Assembly: GCF_963678635.1 (NCBI RefSeq)
Contig: NW_026970799.1
Location: 1-47,187 of the forward strand
Length of the DNA: 47,187 nt
Direction of reading: 5' to 3'
Source: Symsagittifera roscoffensis
Taxonomy: Eukaryota > Xenacoelomorpha > Acoela > Convolutidae
Below the pieces are notes generated by a model. The model was not told the DNA's origin. It did not search any database and worked only from the letters and a program-made list of their open reading frames with translations. The position numbers were made by a program, and so were the translations under genes. Position 1 is the stretch's first letter. Each line of letters starts with the position of its first letter. Shown here one piece after another: positions 34,282 to 45,661 of this stretch.

Positions 34282-35265
34282 TTTTATCTTACTGAAGTTT
34301 GGGTATTAGCAATTAAAGCTTTAGATGCTTCGTGTACTAGTTATTTCTGAGGGTCAAATAAGTTTCAATATAATATGGGAGGTTTTTTGTGTTTGATGAA
34401 TGTATTTTTTCCTCGATGTATCAATACCGATATGATGACGGGTACACTTTCATAGAACTGAAATTATTTCTGATGTACTGCTGCGGGAAAGATTAGTTAG
34501 TTCGTGATTATTTTGCTTTTGATGTTTAGACAAGATGTTAACTTGATGTTTTTGGATGCTGGTAGTGTACCTTACATTATTTGAGAATGTATTTCTGATT
34601 ATTATTTTTTTTTATTTTTAAGGCTGATGTATTCACTAGATAGAAATATGACATTAAAAATAACGGCGTTTAATATTAAAGTGAAGATGTTGTGATCAAA
34701 TTTTTCAGTCTTGTTTAAACTTTGTAAGTTTTTAAAAGTTTTGATCATTTTATTTGTTATTATCTTATTATCGTTAAGTATCTCAATTTTTAATGTTCTT
34801 GATAATTTGTTTTAAACGGTTTTAAAATATTGTTAAATTGTGTTTAGTTTTAAATGAAATCGATGTACTAGGGTTATTTTAAAAAACAATCGGGAACGAA
34901 GCAATGAATCGTTTTTCTGGTATTTAAATAATAATGTTTGGAATGTTTATTCATTGTAGAATTGTACCTACTTCGGGAGTTTATCTTCGAAAAAAGAACG
35001 TATAACTGGTGTTTATATTCGTTGAAGTGTTTCAATAAACTTGTTGTTTGTTCTCTTTCAATCCTAAAAATCTACAAAGAATTTTTGTCAAGATATTTCC
35101 TACTTTGAAAAGTAATTTATGCAAACATCGACTTTGTAGTTTTGATGACTATATTTTTTATCAAAGTGAAGTTAATTGCACTTTTAATTAACGTTTTTTC
35201 TTCTGTGATTAGTTTGATTTTTTGAAAAACAAATGATTAGATTTCAGCTTGGTTCAATTTTCATT

Positions 35266-35313
35266 AACACAATTGTGACTAAACACAATTGTGACTAAAC
35301 AATTGTGACTAAG
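35266..35313 (+). repeat. Short tandem repeat ACACAATTGTGACTAA x3
   Basis: Three tandem copies of the 16-mer acacaattgtgactaa, the third shortened to aacaattgtgactaag. The core acaattgt is itself palindromic. It lies just beyond the right end of array unit D. Confidence 0.8.
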
Positions 35314-35489
35314 CGGATAGATTTTGGTTTCTCAACCTTGACTGTGATTATTTTAACAATTTCTAGATTACTTCCAGCGTTATTTACACTTTAATATCAT
35401 ATTGAAGTTCAAACTGATAGAATTTTGATAAAGATTTAACTTACATCATTTTTTTGTAGTAATTGTTTTCAATATTATCCAGTTTGGGT

Positions 35490-36300
35490 TCTTTTCACCT
35501 AGTCTTAGATGATTTTAAATTAAGCCTGACTTTAATCTAGCTTAGTTGGGCTTTTGAGGATCAATTTTTGGGTAAAATGTAGATAAATTGGGGGGTTATT
35601 TATATTAAATGCCCTAGTTTGACCAAAATTGGGTAAATTTTAGGTTAATTTGAAGTTAACCAATCTTAATTGTGCTTATTTAGACCCCAATTAGGTGAAA
35701 TCTAGGTTAATTTTATCTTCACTCAACTTGAATGGCTTAAGTTTAACCAAAATTTGGTGAATCTTAGATTAATACTGATTCAAACTAGTTAAATAACACT
35801 ATTTTGTCCCAATTTAGATAAATTTGTGGTTAACTTTGTGATCAGTTATTTTCATTGTTCCTTTTTGACCAAAATTGGCAACATTCTCTTAAAATGCATT
35901 TTTGTCTGGCCTTATTGGATAAATTCTGACCAACACAAGGCAAAGTTATGCTAACTTGGGAGTTTATCTGGCCTAATTGAACGTATTCTGCATCAATTTG
36001 GGCAAAAATCTTTCAAAAAAAGAAGCTTGTCTGGCTTAATCGAGCTTAACTTGACATCAATTGGGCAAATTTGTGTTAAAGTGGAAATTTTTTTGAGCTT
36101 TATTTGATTAATGAGAATAAAATTAGGTAAAAGTCTGTTGAAATGAAAATTAAGCTAGCTTTATTGAACTTATTTTGACTAAAATTGAACAAAACTTTGT
36201 TAAAATGGTAGTTTATCTAACTTAATTGTACTAATTTTGACTGAAATTGGGTAAACAATCATTAACTTTATACTAATTTAGATATTTTTAATGTACTTGT
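35490..36300 (+). repeat. Degenerate ~62-bp minisatellite
   Basis: About a dozen diverged repeats built from ttgaccaaaattgggtaaa, a ggttaa/gttaa stretch and a tttatctggcttaattgaac-like stretch. Two neighbouring units at about 36170 and 36233 show the 62-63-base spacing. The period is not a clean multiple of three and there is no open frame through it, so it is non-coding. The final units are part of the 0.55-kb module. Confidence 0.7.
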
Positions 36301-36733
36301 ATTGTATTTTTAACCTAAAGTTAGCAAAACTTCAATGATTTTTACTCACTTAGATCGCGTGAAAAAAAAATTATCTCAAAAAAAACTAAGTTTAGTATTC
36401 AATTTAGTTAGGTTAGGGGATAAGCCTCGCAAAACGGCGGAAAAAAGCACGATTACACAACAGGAAATTGAGAGTTGAGCCTGAATCTCAATTTAGCAGA
36501 CTTTGATTGTGTAAATGATAAGTGAAATTAATTTATGAATCATTTAGAGCATTTTTAGGTGGCATACAGGATCTCTTAACCCCCTTTTAAGAGTGATCTT
36601 AGAAAACTAATAGTTTTTTTGAGCACTTTCGGAACTTCTAATGAAAGGAATAGCTGTAAATAATTTAATTATCTAATGTTAGTAAGCTATTTTAGTTGAC
36701 AGGGTCGCTCAAGTGTAAAAAGTATTTGCCTAT
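36197..36733 (+). repeat. 0.55-kb module, copy 2
   Basis: Second copy of 31217-31763. Here it follows the degenerate minisatellite directly, which is its likely original setting, since the first copy carries only the last minisatellite unit at its left edge. To the right it diverges at gcctat into ttggtcagag. Confidence 0.85.
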
Positions 36734-37765
36734 TTGGTCAGAGAACGTTTCGTTATTTTGGTTTTTAGTAGTAATAACAATAATGAGTTAAGATTTCTTG
36801 AGATAAAATTAACAAAAAGCTGCCATGGACCGATGAGCGATAGAAAAATATTGATAATCTTGACTCTATCAAAGACTATCTGGAAAAAAGGCAGTAAATT
36901 AGATTGCGGGCCCTAAAGATAGATCAATTCTATCTGCAGCTTTTTGAACTCAAAAGCAACCTAACAGATTCACACTTTCCCAATTTTTTGCAAAAACCGA
37001 TAAAAAATCTTTTGTTTTCAGGCAATATACATGTCTATTTTGATTGTTTTATTTAACTTAAAAAGCTGTTTTACTTGAATTGTTCAAGTGTTGATTGACT
37101 CAAAGAATAGGAAAATTATTACAAGGAAAAATTAAGTTTTACTTTTTAACGAAAGAAACAAGGAATTGTTGAGATTTTTTCAGCCTTCTGTTTGGGCCCA
37201 TCAAATTAGAGTCACTGAAAAATGCAGGCAGGCTCACCTGAAACAATTTGATTTTTTGTTTCCCTGCATCTTTAGTCTTCTTTCAATCTCTTATCTTCCG
37301 TTTGATCAGGAAACAGTCATTTGCAGTTTACTAGTTTTTTATTTTTAAAATTGGTGTTTAGTTTAACTGGTGGAACTCATAACATTTCCACCTGTTTTAG
37401 TTTTTTTTAAATTCAGAGATGTTGGGGATTCATCTAGTTACAAAGCCAAAACAATAGACACACTCCGCCTCTGTTTGGCGTCGTGGATGAATTTTAAGTT
37501 CCCTCGATCATTAATTAATCTTTCTTTGAAATCTTTGCCTTTTTCCAAGGTTATTGAAACTGAAGGAATAAAAAAATCAGTTCAGAATTCGAAGAGTTCG
37601 ATATTTGGATTTGACTTTTAAAGCTTTAAGTTAAGTTGTTCAGTTGAAATCTTAATCAAATATTAAGTTAAAAAGCAATCTTATCTAAAGGTGTGAACGA
37701 TTTTAGAACAAAAAGAGTCCACTCGGATCTTATGCAAACCATTAAAACAATAGCCTTTCGTGCAG
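36734..37765. other. Unrecognised DNA with short ORFs
   Basis: Short plus-strand ORFs of 60 codons (37166-37348) and 83 codons (37370-37621) lie in slightly less AT-rich sequence. The minus strand is also open across much of 37370-37600, including a Lys/Arg-rich run. Neither direction gives a motif I recognise, and I cannot call a gene. Confidence 0.3.
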
Positions 37766-37769
37766 CCTT

Positions 37770-37960
37770 TTTAGTGTAGCCTTTCCAATACTACAACAAA
37801 AAATTCATTAGGATTATAATCCATTTTTGATGGTTTATAATAGATTTATATGTAATTTTATAAATACTGACGATATTATGACAATATAATCGATCGTGAT
37901 CCATAGGCGCTCGGTGCGCGCAGTAGTTTAGAAAAAAGTTTCACAAAAAATATTTAGTTA
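37770..37960 (+). repeat. TAATC-rich repeat family, terminal remnant f
   Basis: Matches the right end of member c (12585-12750): taggattataatccatttttgat, then gacaatataatcgatcgtgatcc and the ggcgctcggtgcgcgcag terminal module. Only this end is present. It places the family outside the 11.9-kb duplication and the gag array, so it is dispersed. Confidence 0.6.
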
Positions 37961-40900
37961 AAATTTTTGCTTAAATAATGTGTGCATTTTTGGCTAGCTT
38001 GTACTTAATTTTTTTCACACTGTTTTAACTTGGCATTCTAATACGCACATATGATAAGAGACTGCTCCCCGTTTTCAATGCGTTTTCATCTCTTTTCTAT
38101 TTTTGGCTAAGCAATCTTCAATTTAAAATAGAACATTCATTAGAAAAGACTTAAAGCTAATTCGTCAGTTTTAAAAAAAATTCTTAACATTTAAGCGCAA
38201 TGTGCGTACCCATTATCTTCTCTAATTATTTTCACAAAATCGCGCTCCCTAAAAGTGCAATAGCAATTGATTCTTGTTTTTACGCCGCCCATATTCTGGT
38301 CGGAATACATAATTGGAATTGAAATGTGACAAACACTCGCTTGTTGAAGTCTCACAGAAAGACAAGTCTCACATAACATCTAATAAACAAATAGTGATCA
38401 TATTTCATAATAGAATCATTTTCTTTTCATGCTTTAGGTTTTCGTTCTTTTGGCTTTTTTAATCTTCTCAAATGACAATGGTGGACAAGAAATTTCTTAA
38501 AAACAAAGAAAACTTAAAAAATAGTATGATGCACTTATTTGACTTTAACTGTAACTTTCATCACTGAAATGTCTAAAATCACAAGAAAATGGATAATTTT
38601 CAGTCTAACAAAGTTCGAATTTCATTTCATAACATCTTGGATTTGTTTTTCAATATGAGAACAGTCATTCGAAATTGCCAAGAAAGCATCACAATCAAAT
38701 TAAACACTCTGAATTTTTACCAGTGTTCGTTTCCGACATGCATACATGAAAAACAAGGATAGCCGGTTACTATGCAGGTAGCACAGAATGTTCCGACCAT
38801 AGTCTTGAAAAAGACGATTTTTTTTCAAATTAGTGCCGTATTTTCTGTGTGGTGTGATAGAAAAAACCAGAATGAAAGTATAGAAATCAAGCAAATGCGC
38901 CATTAAAGTCAAATAACTAATCAAAAAAAATTGAAGAAAACTGGCTAAAAAACTAAAAAGAAATTTAATTTTTTTTAAATTCTCAAAAAAATTTCTGTTT
39001 TTTGCAGAATTTTTTTTTTAAGTTTTGATTCGCAAAATGGCAATAAAAATCTCCAAAATTTAACTTTACTCAAAAAGAAATAAGTTTAAATAAGCTATTG
39101 TAAGCCTGCATGCTCACCTTATTAGCTTGATAATAGACAAAAAAATTAGAAACTTCAAACCGGTTTTTCTCGACACTAGAAAGAATTTGGGGAATTTTTA
39201 CTGTGTTGTATCATATTTAATATGATGTATCACTCAATCCAGTCCGATGATCATTTGTGGAACCTAATTTTGCGTGGAAAACCCCTGATACAAAGTTCCT
39301 CCCCACTTTCAATGGTCGGAACAGTTAGTTTTTCAAGGAGCAACAAGCAGTTTTTTAATTACAGTCAACTCGATGTTCTACCTCATAACTTTGATTGCAA
39401 GTCATATTCTACTATTGTTATTTTTTGTAATCACGGTCAATTTCTGAGTTATATACGTTTTCATATAAGCTATTCTGCTAATTAAATATGCGAATAAGAT
39501 GTGAATAAGATGACAGCTGTCAAGGTGACACAAAAACTTTTGGGACAGGAGATTAGCGTTTTAATCATCAAAGCGGTATGAATTGCAACAGTTTTACTAT
39601 CTAAAGGTTGATGAAGCTTATATGCGGTCTTATATAGATTTCGAGGTAACTCAAAATTTTGTTTCTACTCAATGAAAAACTTGCATTTAATTAGAATTAC
39701 TTGAATTTGAACTAATTAACTTTCCGGCAAACGGAAAATTCTTATCATGAAAAAACTTCATAGGAAACTTTTTAGACTTACCAATTTTCCTTATAAATTC
39801 TATAAACTTCACCACAGTAAGTAAATCATTTATCGCCTGAATGTTTTGTAGTCCTAAATACCTGTCGTCAATTTCACCCAATTTTTCGCGTTTTTTCACA
39901 AGCATTGCTCACATGTTTCAAGCTTTAATTTAAAAAGACAATACTGCTCCATTTTCAAGTGTTCAGGCCTGTTTTGCACAAAATTCGCTGCGTAGAAAAT
40001 TACTAGAATAAAGCAAAACAACGTCAACATTTTGCATATATTTTTTGAAATGTTAGTTTATTTTTTAAGAATCTTGTGGTCTGGATCAGTTAAGATAAAA
40101 TAGCATGGGTAAAAAATTGTGGTCCCAAACGGTTTTCATAGCGATAAATATCATCATCTCGCAATGTTTGAAATATCTTTTTACACGCAGTGGTAAGCAC
40201 TTAGTTCAAAGGACCTACGCTGAAAATAATAGTTTATTAAAAAACCTTTTTTCCATAAGAAGATTTTTTATAAAACACAATTATTGCGGGACTGAAGCAT
40301 TTGACCAAATAAATAAAAAAGAAATATTTAAGAGCTCCAATTTATTGTTTTTTTCCGAGAAATTTTTGCCCAGTTCGTGTTTTCACGGAAACACTGGCCG
40401 CCGATGCTAATAAAATTTTACACGCGAAATAAGCAAAAAACGTGTTGCGTTTTGTTATTCAAACACCATTCGCTCCCAGTTATTTGAACTGTCATAAAGA
40501 TGATAGAAAAAAAATCAATTTCACCCGACATTAATCGCATGAATTTGACAGAGAAAAGTAAAACAGGTGACAATTATATGCGGATCTGAAATCGTTCAAA
40601 AACACCCGAAAAACAAGGATAGAATCAGTATCAAATTTCAACTCCACAAAAAAATCCGTTTCCTTCAATTTAATTTCAAAAAATTCAAATACTTCAACGC
40701 AATAAACAATTATAGAAACAATATCAAATATTAACACAACAAAAACAGTAATTTTTGAAGCTCCAGAAAACCAAAACACTGAAAATCAGAAATATTTGCT
40801 CGGTTTCAATTTTTATCAAAAAATTATCATAGTTTAAAAATATTTTGAAATATCAAAAGCTATTAAAAGTTTTTTAGTAAAAAAAGTAACGCTTAATCAG

Positions 40901-42785
40901 CGGAAAAGCTGCAAATTCTGGTGCGACTTACATAGTTTTAAGAATGTTGATAAATATTTCTAACCGTTTTACTCTTAAAAAATTCAAGCTTTATCTCATA
41001 AATTATTTTCTCAGACCAAGTTAAAAGTCTCACCCCTAAAAATCTATAGGCGAGAGGATGTTAACTTGGTTCTTAGTTGGAACTTTCAGACATACAGAGT
41101 TGATGATTTTACAAATTGATGAACAATTTTGAACTAGGTTAATTGTTGGAGGATCCTAGTTTTGTCTATATTCTGGTCGAGTATGTTAAGTTGATCTTTT
41201 TTTCGATCTACTGATTTTTTGTCAAGGAATTATGTGATTACTAAAAAATATTGATAAATTTTGACAAAAATAACGAGATGCCAAAAATACTGAAGGCATC
41301 AGTTTTTTTCTTAGTTTTTGTGATCAGCGTTTTCTACGTAGCTTGAGTTACCAAGATAGCGTTCGTTTTTCTCAATTTTGTTTTATTTTGCAGAATTTTT
41401 GAAAGAAAAAAACTTTTTTAAACTTTTAATGGCAAATATGTTCATGTTTTTGTCCTGACAAAAGAGCAGTTCTGTTTAAGTTCAAAATTTCTGTGATGGT
41501 GATTATGTAACCATTGACGAAAATTGTATTGCTGTTTTTCAAGATATTTGAAACAGCTTGTATCCACCTGAATTTTGTCCCCAATAATTTTGACGCCGTG
41601 AACTCAATACCTTTTTGATCTTCTTTTTTTGCCATTTATAGATAAAAACGGAAAAAATAGATAAAAATGGTAAAAATAGACTGAAAAAATAATTTTATGC
41701 GGGTATATCTACCTCTTTTCTTTCAAAAAAGACTATTGACAGCTAGACTGACTATTTGACGAAATAATGGATGATTATCTTTTTTTTTTAATTTGGCACC
41801 TCTGCAGAAATGTCGTAACTCGATTGAGCTTTTCTCGTAGATGAATTCTCCCGGGGCTTTTTATTCAAAGCAAAAAAAACTCTTTTGTCTCACTGCGACT
41901 GTCAATTTCGTAATTAAAAAGTCTGAAATACTGTAGTTGCTGCATTCGGTCTGGACAAGTATTTCAGAGCGACGAATTGGGTCCTACTTACGTCACTATT
42001 GCCGTGTTTTTTCTGAAAAACTTTTTTCGCAAATATTTCAAATAAACGAGGATAAACCTCTCATTTCATTTGTAAAAAAAGTATTCCAAAAATGTAAATT
42101 CAAATAAGTTTTTCGATATGGAGTGTCGAAAAGTTTCAATGAATCAAAAAAAACTCAGCCGTTGTTTTTAATATTCAATGCCAATACGGCATCCCAGAAG
42201 TACTTTTTTTGTTAAATTTGTGTCAAAGTAGCTTTTAGAACAAAACAAACGTGGGTGTAAGAAAACTATCTATGATATAAATTATCTTATCATCTACACT
42301 TTAGCTTAAAAACCTCGATAAAATTATCTTTTCCAAGTAGATTATTTTGAAGTATGTAGCCTAATGTTCTCAAGCAACCTTGGGGAACTTTGTAATGTTA
42401 TCTATCGAATTTTTTTGGTTCCAGTTTCGCAGTTTAGCCTTTAAACCTAATCTATTTTGTCAGCAGCCGTTGAAAGAATACTTTGTCAAGACTATTCAAA
42501 ATCATAGTGCTCTTCAAATGGAAGTTTTGTCTTTCTAGGTGTTGCAACTTTTTGAATTTTTCTGAATTCGCGTAGGAGGTATCAGTTTGCTGTAGTTTTA
42601 AAACTTTTTGCTATATTTTATTCTGCTTATCGATATTTCTAGTTCATATCTAAATGCCAAAAGGTAAATAAGGCCATTTTTAGAACCTTTTCACATCCCG
42701 GGTTCACCAAAAGTCACTATCTGAATGAAGTGAAAAAAAAATCGTTTATATTGTATTTTTGTAGTTTAAAATGTTGTCAAAATAA
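37961..42785. other. Long AT-rich stretch with no recognised gene
   Basis: ORFs of 62-101 codons occur on both strands (for example minus 38191-38379, minus 38700-38924, plus 39222-39485, plus 40105-40410, minus 40531-40779, minus 41426-41635). None carries a motif I can name, and none has neighbours that would make a gene model. A segment at 38748-38803 matches 3666-3722 in inverted orientation, so at least part of this stretch is dispersed repeat. No RNA gene or transposon end was seen. Confidence 0.35.
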
Positions 42786-42789
42786 TTGT

Positions 42790-43300
42790 TGCAAATTTTA
42801 CCTTCAGAGAACGAAATTGATTTAAAATGGATTATAATTGATTGTTTTATCAATTTTATAATTGATTGTTTTATCAATTTTATAATAGATTATGACTCAT
42901 TTAAAACAATTAAAGTAGATTTTTTTTCAATTTTTTGTTTTTTTTGTTCGACGTGCAAAATTCGGCAAAACTACTTCAGCGCAAGGCCTCCTCTTTTTCT
43001 AAAGCTGAATCTACTCAAAGTACATAATGATTCCACCCCCAAAATTTGCGCACTACCCCGTGCCCAGCCAAGTCCCAACCCGCGCCCATCTTGTTTACCC
43101 CTGGGATGCGGGGCAAACGTTGGGGGAGGCATTTCTTTGATCGGTGCGTGCAAGCATTTTTTCGGTGGGTGGGTGGAAAAAGGGGAGGAAAAAGGGGAGA
43201 AAGGGGGAGAGGCAAACGTACATACATATGTATATAAACCCGTATCCGTACATACACTCATACATATAAGACGCTATTTTTTTTGTAAGAAAAGCTTCTA
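42790..43300 (+). repeat. TAATC-rich repeat family, diverged member e
   Basis: Same module order as the other members: TAATC/GATTA words (42825-42900, including a perfect 24-base tandem duplication at 42837-42884), a gtgcaaaattcggcaaaactac phrase, then a C-rich and G-rich core (42985-43215) ending in an acatacatatgtatata simple repeat. The 171-codon plus-strand ORF here (42786-43301) and the minus-strand ORFs are products of this low-complexity DNA; the 24-base repeat gives a repeated octapeptide. I do not call them genes. Confidence 0.5.
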
Positions 43301-43844
43301 AAAAGCCTAAAAACAGCTGTTTTGATGCATTAATTTTTGTGGTCTTCTCGCTTATTGTTTTTTTTGGAGAGCTCGGGAAATCAATTTGTTTGACCTAAAA
43401 AAGGTCGCCAAGTTACAAATTTGGATTTTTTTGAAAGCCAGCCCCCCTCTGTCGAGATAACTTAAGAGCCGCTTACATAAATTTCTTAATACATACAAAA
43501 GTTACATCTCCAACTCCCTCTCTCCCCCTGTTGTTTCTAACCAAATCCAAAAAAAATTTAAAAGGATAAACAGTAGTAACAGAAAATGGAGTAACAGAAG
43601 TTGGAAAAAAAAATATAGTTGCCAAGAAAAAATAGAAATTGCACCGCATGTATCAAATTTGTGTTAAAAACGTGCAGAGGAGTTTGTGTGCGTTGACTTT
43701 TGACCACATCTGAATATAGCAAAAAAAAATTGTTTTTAAATGAGTATCGTGGTCAATTTATATAGGATTGATAATTAACTTACAATGACTTTTTTGCTTT
43801 ATTAACTATTTCAGCAAAACAATAAAATTTAAATTGATTATGGT

Positions 43845-44263
43845 CACTAGTGGATTTTAGGGGGAGATCGGATGCCCTTCTCCCCCTCTCAGGGAGTCGA
43901 CCCCCTGCCGACCCAAAGGGTCCCACCAGTGTACTTTTTTGAGATATCCTTTTTAACTGACTGATCCTAAATTTTCTAAAAGCGCCTTCGGCGCCAAAGT
44001 ATACTAATTGTGAGGGGAGCACGCGCCGAAAAAAACGCAATTTTTTGGTCAAAGTTTTTCAAAAAGTGCCTATAAACGCCTTTTTTGGCCTGTTTCTAAA
44101 AAATTTGACCGTGGCGCAGTAAATTTGGTCAAAATGGGGTATTTACAGTGATTTGGGAGAGGTCAGAAAATCAATTGGGAGAGGTCTAAGAAAAGAGCAC
44201 AAAATTTTTGACAGTTTTTGAAAATCCGCCCCCCCCCTCAAAAAAATTTTAGATCCACCCTTG
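43845..44263. mobile_element. hAT-type non-autonomous element (MITE 1)
   Basis: The left end reads CACTAGTGGATTTTAGG. The right end, reverse-complemented, reads CAAGGGTGGATCTAAA. Both fit the CAGNGGNGGATCTAGG type of terminal inverted repeat common in hAT elements, followed by the usual G-rich run. The flanks are attatggt (43837-43844) and attatgaa (44264-44271), an 8-base target duplication with two changes, and 8 bases is the hAT signature. The element is 419 bases and has no transposase frame. Inside lies a GC hairpin, gcgccttcggcgcc, at 43982-43995. The 90-codon minus-strand ORF overlapping it (43780-44052) is spurious. Confidence 0.8.
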
Positions 44264-44630
44264 ATTATGAACAAGTTTTGTTATTACTTTTACCGACGTT
44301 AACAAAGTATTGCAAATTAAATTGATTTTATTCTTGGAAAGACATTTTTTTTTAAATTAAATGTCAGACTCTTTTATCATCACGGAATGGCCAAAGTTGC
44401 TACCTCGGATTTTTTAGAAGACTCTTGCAAACTTTTTCAAATTTCGGCTTTTAGGTTGTTACAATGAAAAGAATTTTTTATTCGAAAGGTGCAAAATAGA
44501 ACTTTTTCTAAAAGAATCTGCAAGCTAGCAACTTTGCATACAAAAAAAAACATTTTTCAATTTATTCAAAAAAATTTTTCCATATAAAAAGAAACAAACG
44601 TCTCTACTGTCGCAGAATACAGTTCTTGAA

Positions 44631-44702
44631 ATCTCTTTTTAAAAAATTTAACCTTTTGCCACAAGACCTAACCAAAGAATCTAACCACTTGAGCTACGTC
44701 CC
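44631..44702 (-). mobile_element. tRNA-like head of a decayed SINE
   Basis: On the minus strand the sequence starts GGGACGTAGCTCAAGTGG, which matches a tRNA 5' end with a pol III A box (TAGCTCAAGTGG) at positions 8-19. A weak B-box-like AGGTTAAAT begins about position 49-50, close to tRNA spacing. The stems do not pair well enough for a working tRNA. It is most likely a tRNA-derived SINE head or a decayed tRNA gene. Confidence 0.4.
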
Positions 44703-45212
44703 ATACATAACATGTCAAAGCTATATGACCTGATTCAAAAAATGAATGATTCATAGGCCTCAAAAAAATTAACTGTTAAATAGGTATAATTAACAGAATT
44801 AACAATTAAAAAAACTCCTGTATTTTCAAAATGCGTATATCATATCACAATATGGAAGTAATGATTGTCATCTTTCCTTTTTTCATTTTTTTTGTGGATC
44901 CTAGAACTTTTCTTATACGAATGTTGTGAAATAGGGAAAACTTCCTACAAATACTATGAGACGTTTTACTTGAAGTTTTTTTTTAAATCTCACACAAAGA
45001 CACTTCTCGACGGATTTATCCATACCAACTCGACTAAATATAAGGTTTTGAGGAATTTTTTAAATTACACAAAATTATGAATGGTACCTATTTTTGATGT
45101 TGCCAATAAAAATTTTTGTTCTAAAATTTTTGTTTCAAAAAAATCAATTTTTCATTACCTACGGAAACCTAAATAACCCTGTTGGACTATATCGGAATAA
45201 ACACATTCTCAG

Positions 45213-45473
45213 CAGAAGCAGGTTTAGGGTAGGCCCCTTCTCAGAGACGCCCCTTTCAATTATGTGACCGCCTGAAAACCAGAAAAACCTATTCTCTTTT
45301 GAGACTATTGTGCGACATTCATTTTAGCTTATGTAGAGGCCTTCGGCGACAATGTAAACTGAACTTGTAGCAAGACGTAAAAATGCCTAAAAACATCGGT
45401 TTCAGCTTTTTAATCTAAGTTTTTTTGTTTTTCAAAAATCACCCCTTCCGCAAAAAACCTACATCCGCACGTA
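45213..45473. mobile_element. hAT-type non-autonomous element (MITE 2)
   Basis: The left end reads CAGAAGCAGGTTTAGG and the right end, reverse-complemented, TACGTGCGGATGTAGG, again of the CAGNGGNGGATNTAGG type. The flanking octamers are attctcag (45205-45212) and gttctcaa (45474-45481), sharing ttctca. The inside shares with MITE 1 a gccttcggcg-c-caa-gta phrase (near 45339) and the inner right end (ttttcaaaaatcacccc versus ttttgaaaatccgcccc). It is 261 bases, non-coding, and a diverged relative of MITE 1. Confidence 0.7.
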
Positions 45474-45661
45474 GTTCTCAAAAAAATGGTATTTTATAAA
45501 AGTTTTACACCCCAGCTCATAAAAGAAACAATATCAGAAGAATTCGACAGTTTAAGACAGAACATTTATTGAAGTGATTAATCAAATACAAATATCAAAT
45601 TTTTTAAATACAGATTAAGCTACAGAAGCAAAAAAAAGGATGAGTTTTTTTCCCAATTGGG

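Larger units (their letters stand above)
25371..35247. repeat. Tandem array of ~2.25-kb gag-relic units
   Basis: Unit starts, marked by gtaaacgggaggggg or close variants, are at about 25371 (A), 27286 (B), 29535 (C) and 32999 (D). A further partial unit (A') spans 31761-32998. B and D are each about 2249 bases. A is about 320 bases shorter through an internal deletion near 26690. C is cut after about 1.68 kb. Each unit reads: a C/G-rich and TAATC segment (about 390 bases), a minus-strand gag relic (about 890), then about 950 bases of AT-rich DNA that would be the gag 5' side. A and A' share diagnostic variants, and B resembles D, giving a two-subtype higher-order pattern. No LTR pair, primer-binding site or pol was recognised. 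Confidence 0.85.

Noticed and set aside
42786-43301. 171-codon ORF, the longest in the window, as a gene
   Set aside because: Its sequence is simple AT repeat (a 24-base tandem duplication), then the C/G-rich core of a dispersed repeat and an acatacat microsatellite. ORFs open on both strands here, as expected for low-complexity DNA.
43421-43460. Another hAT terminus (gaaagccagcccccctctgtcg)
   Set aside because: Resembles the inner end of MITE 1 only in the ttttttgaaa and C run. No GGATCTAGG-type terminus or 8-base duplication was found.
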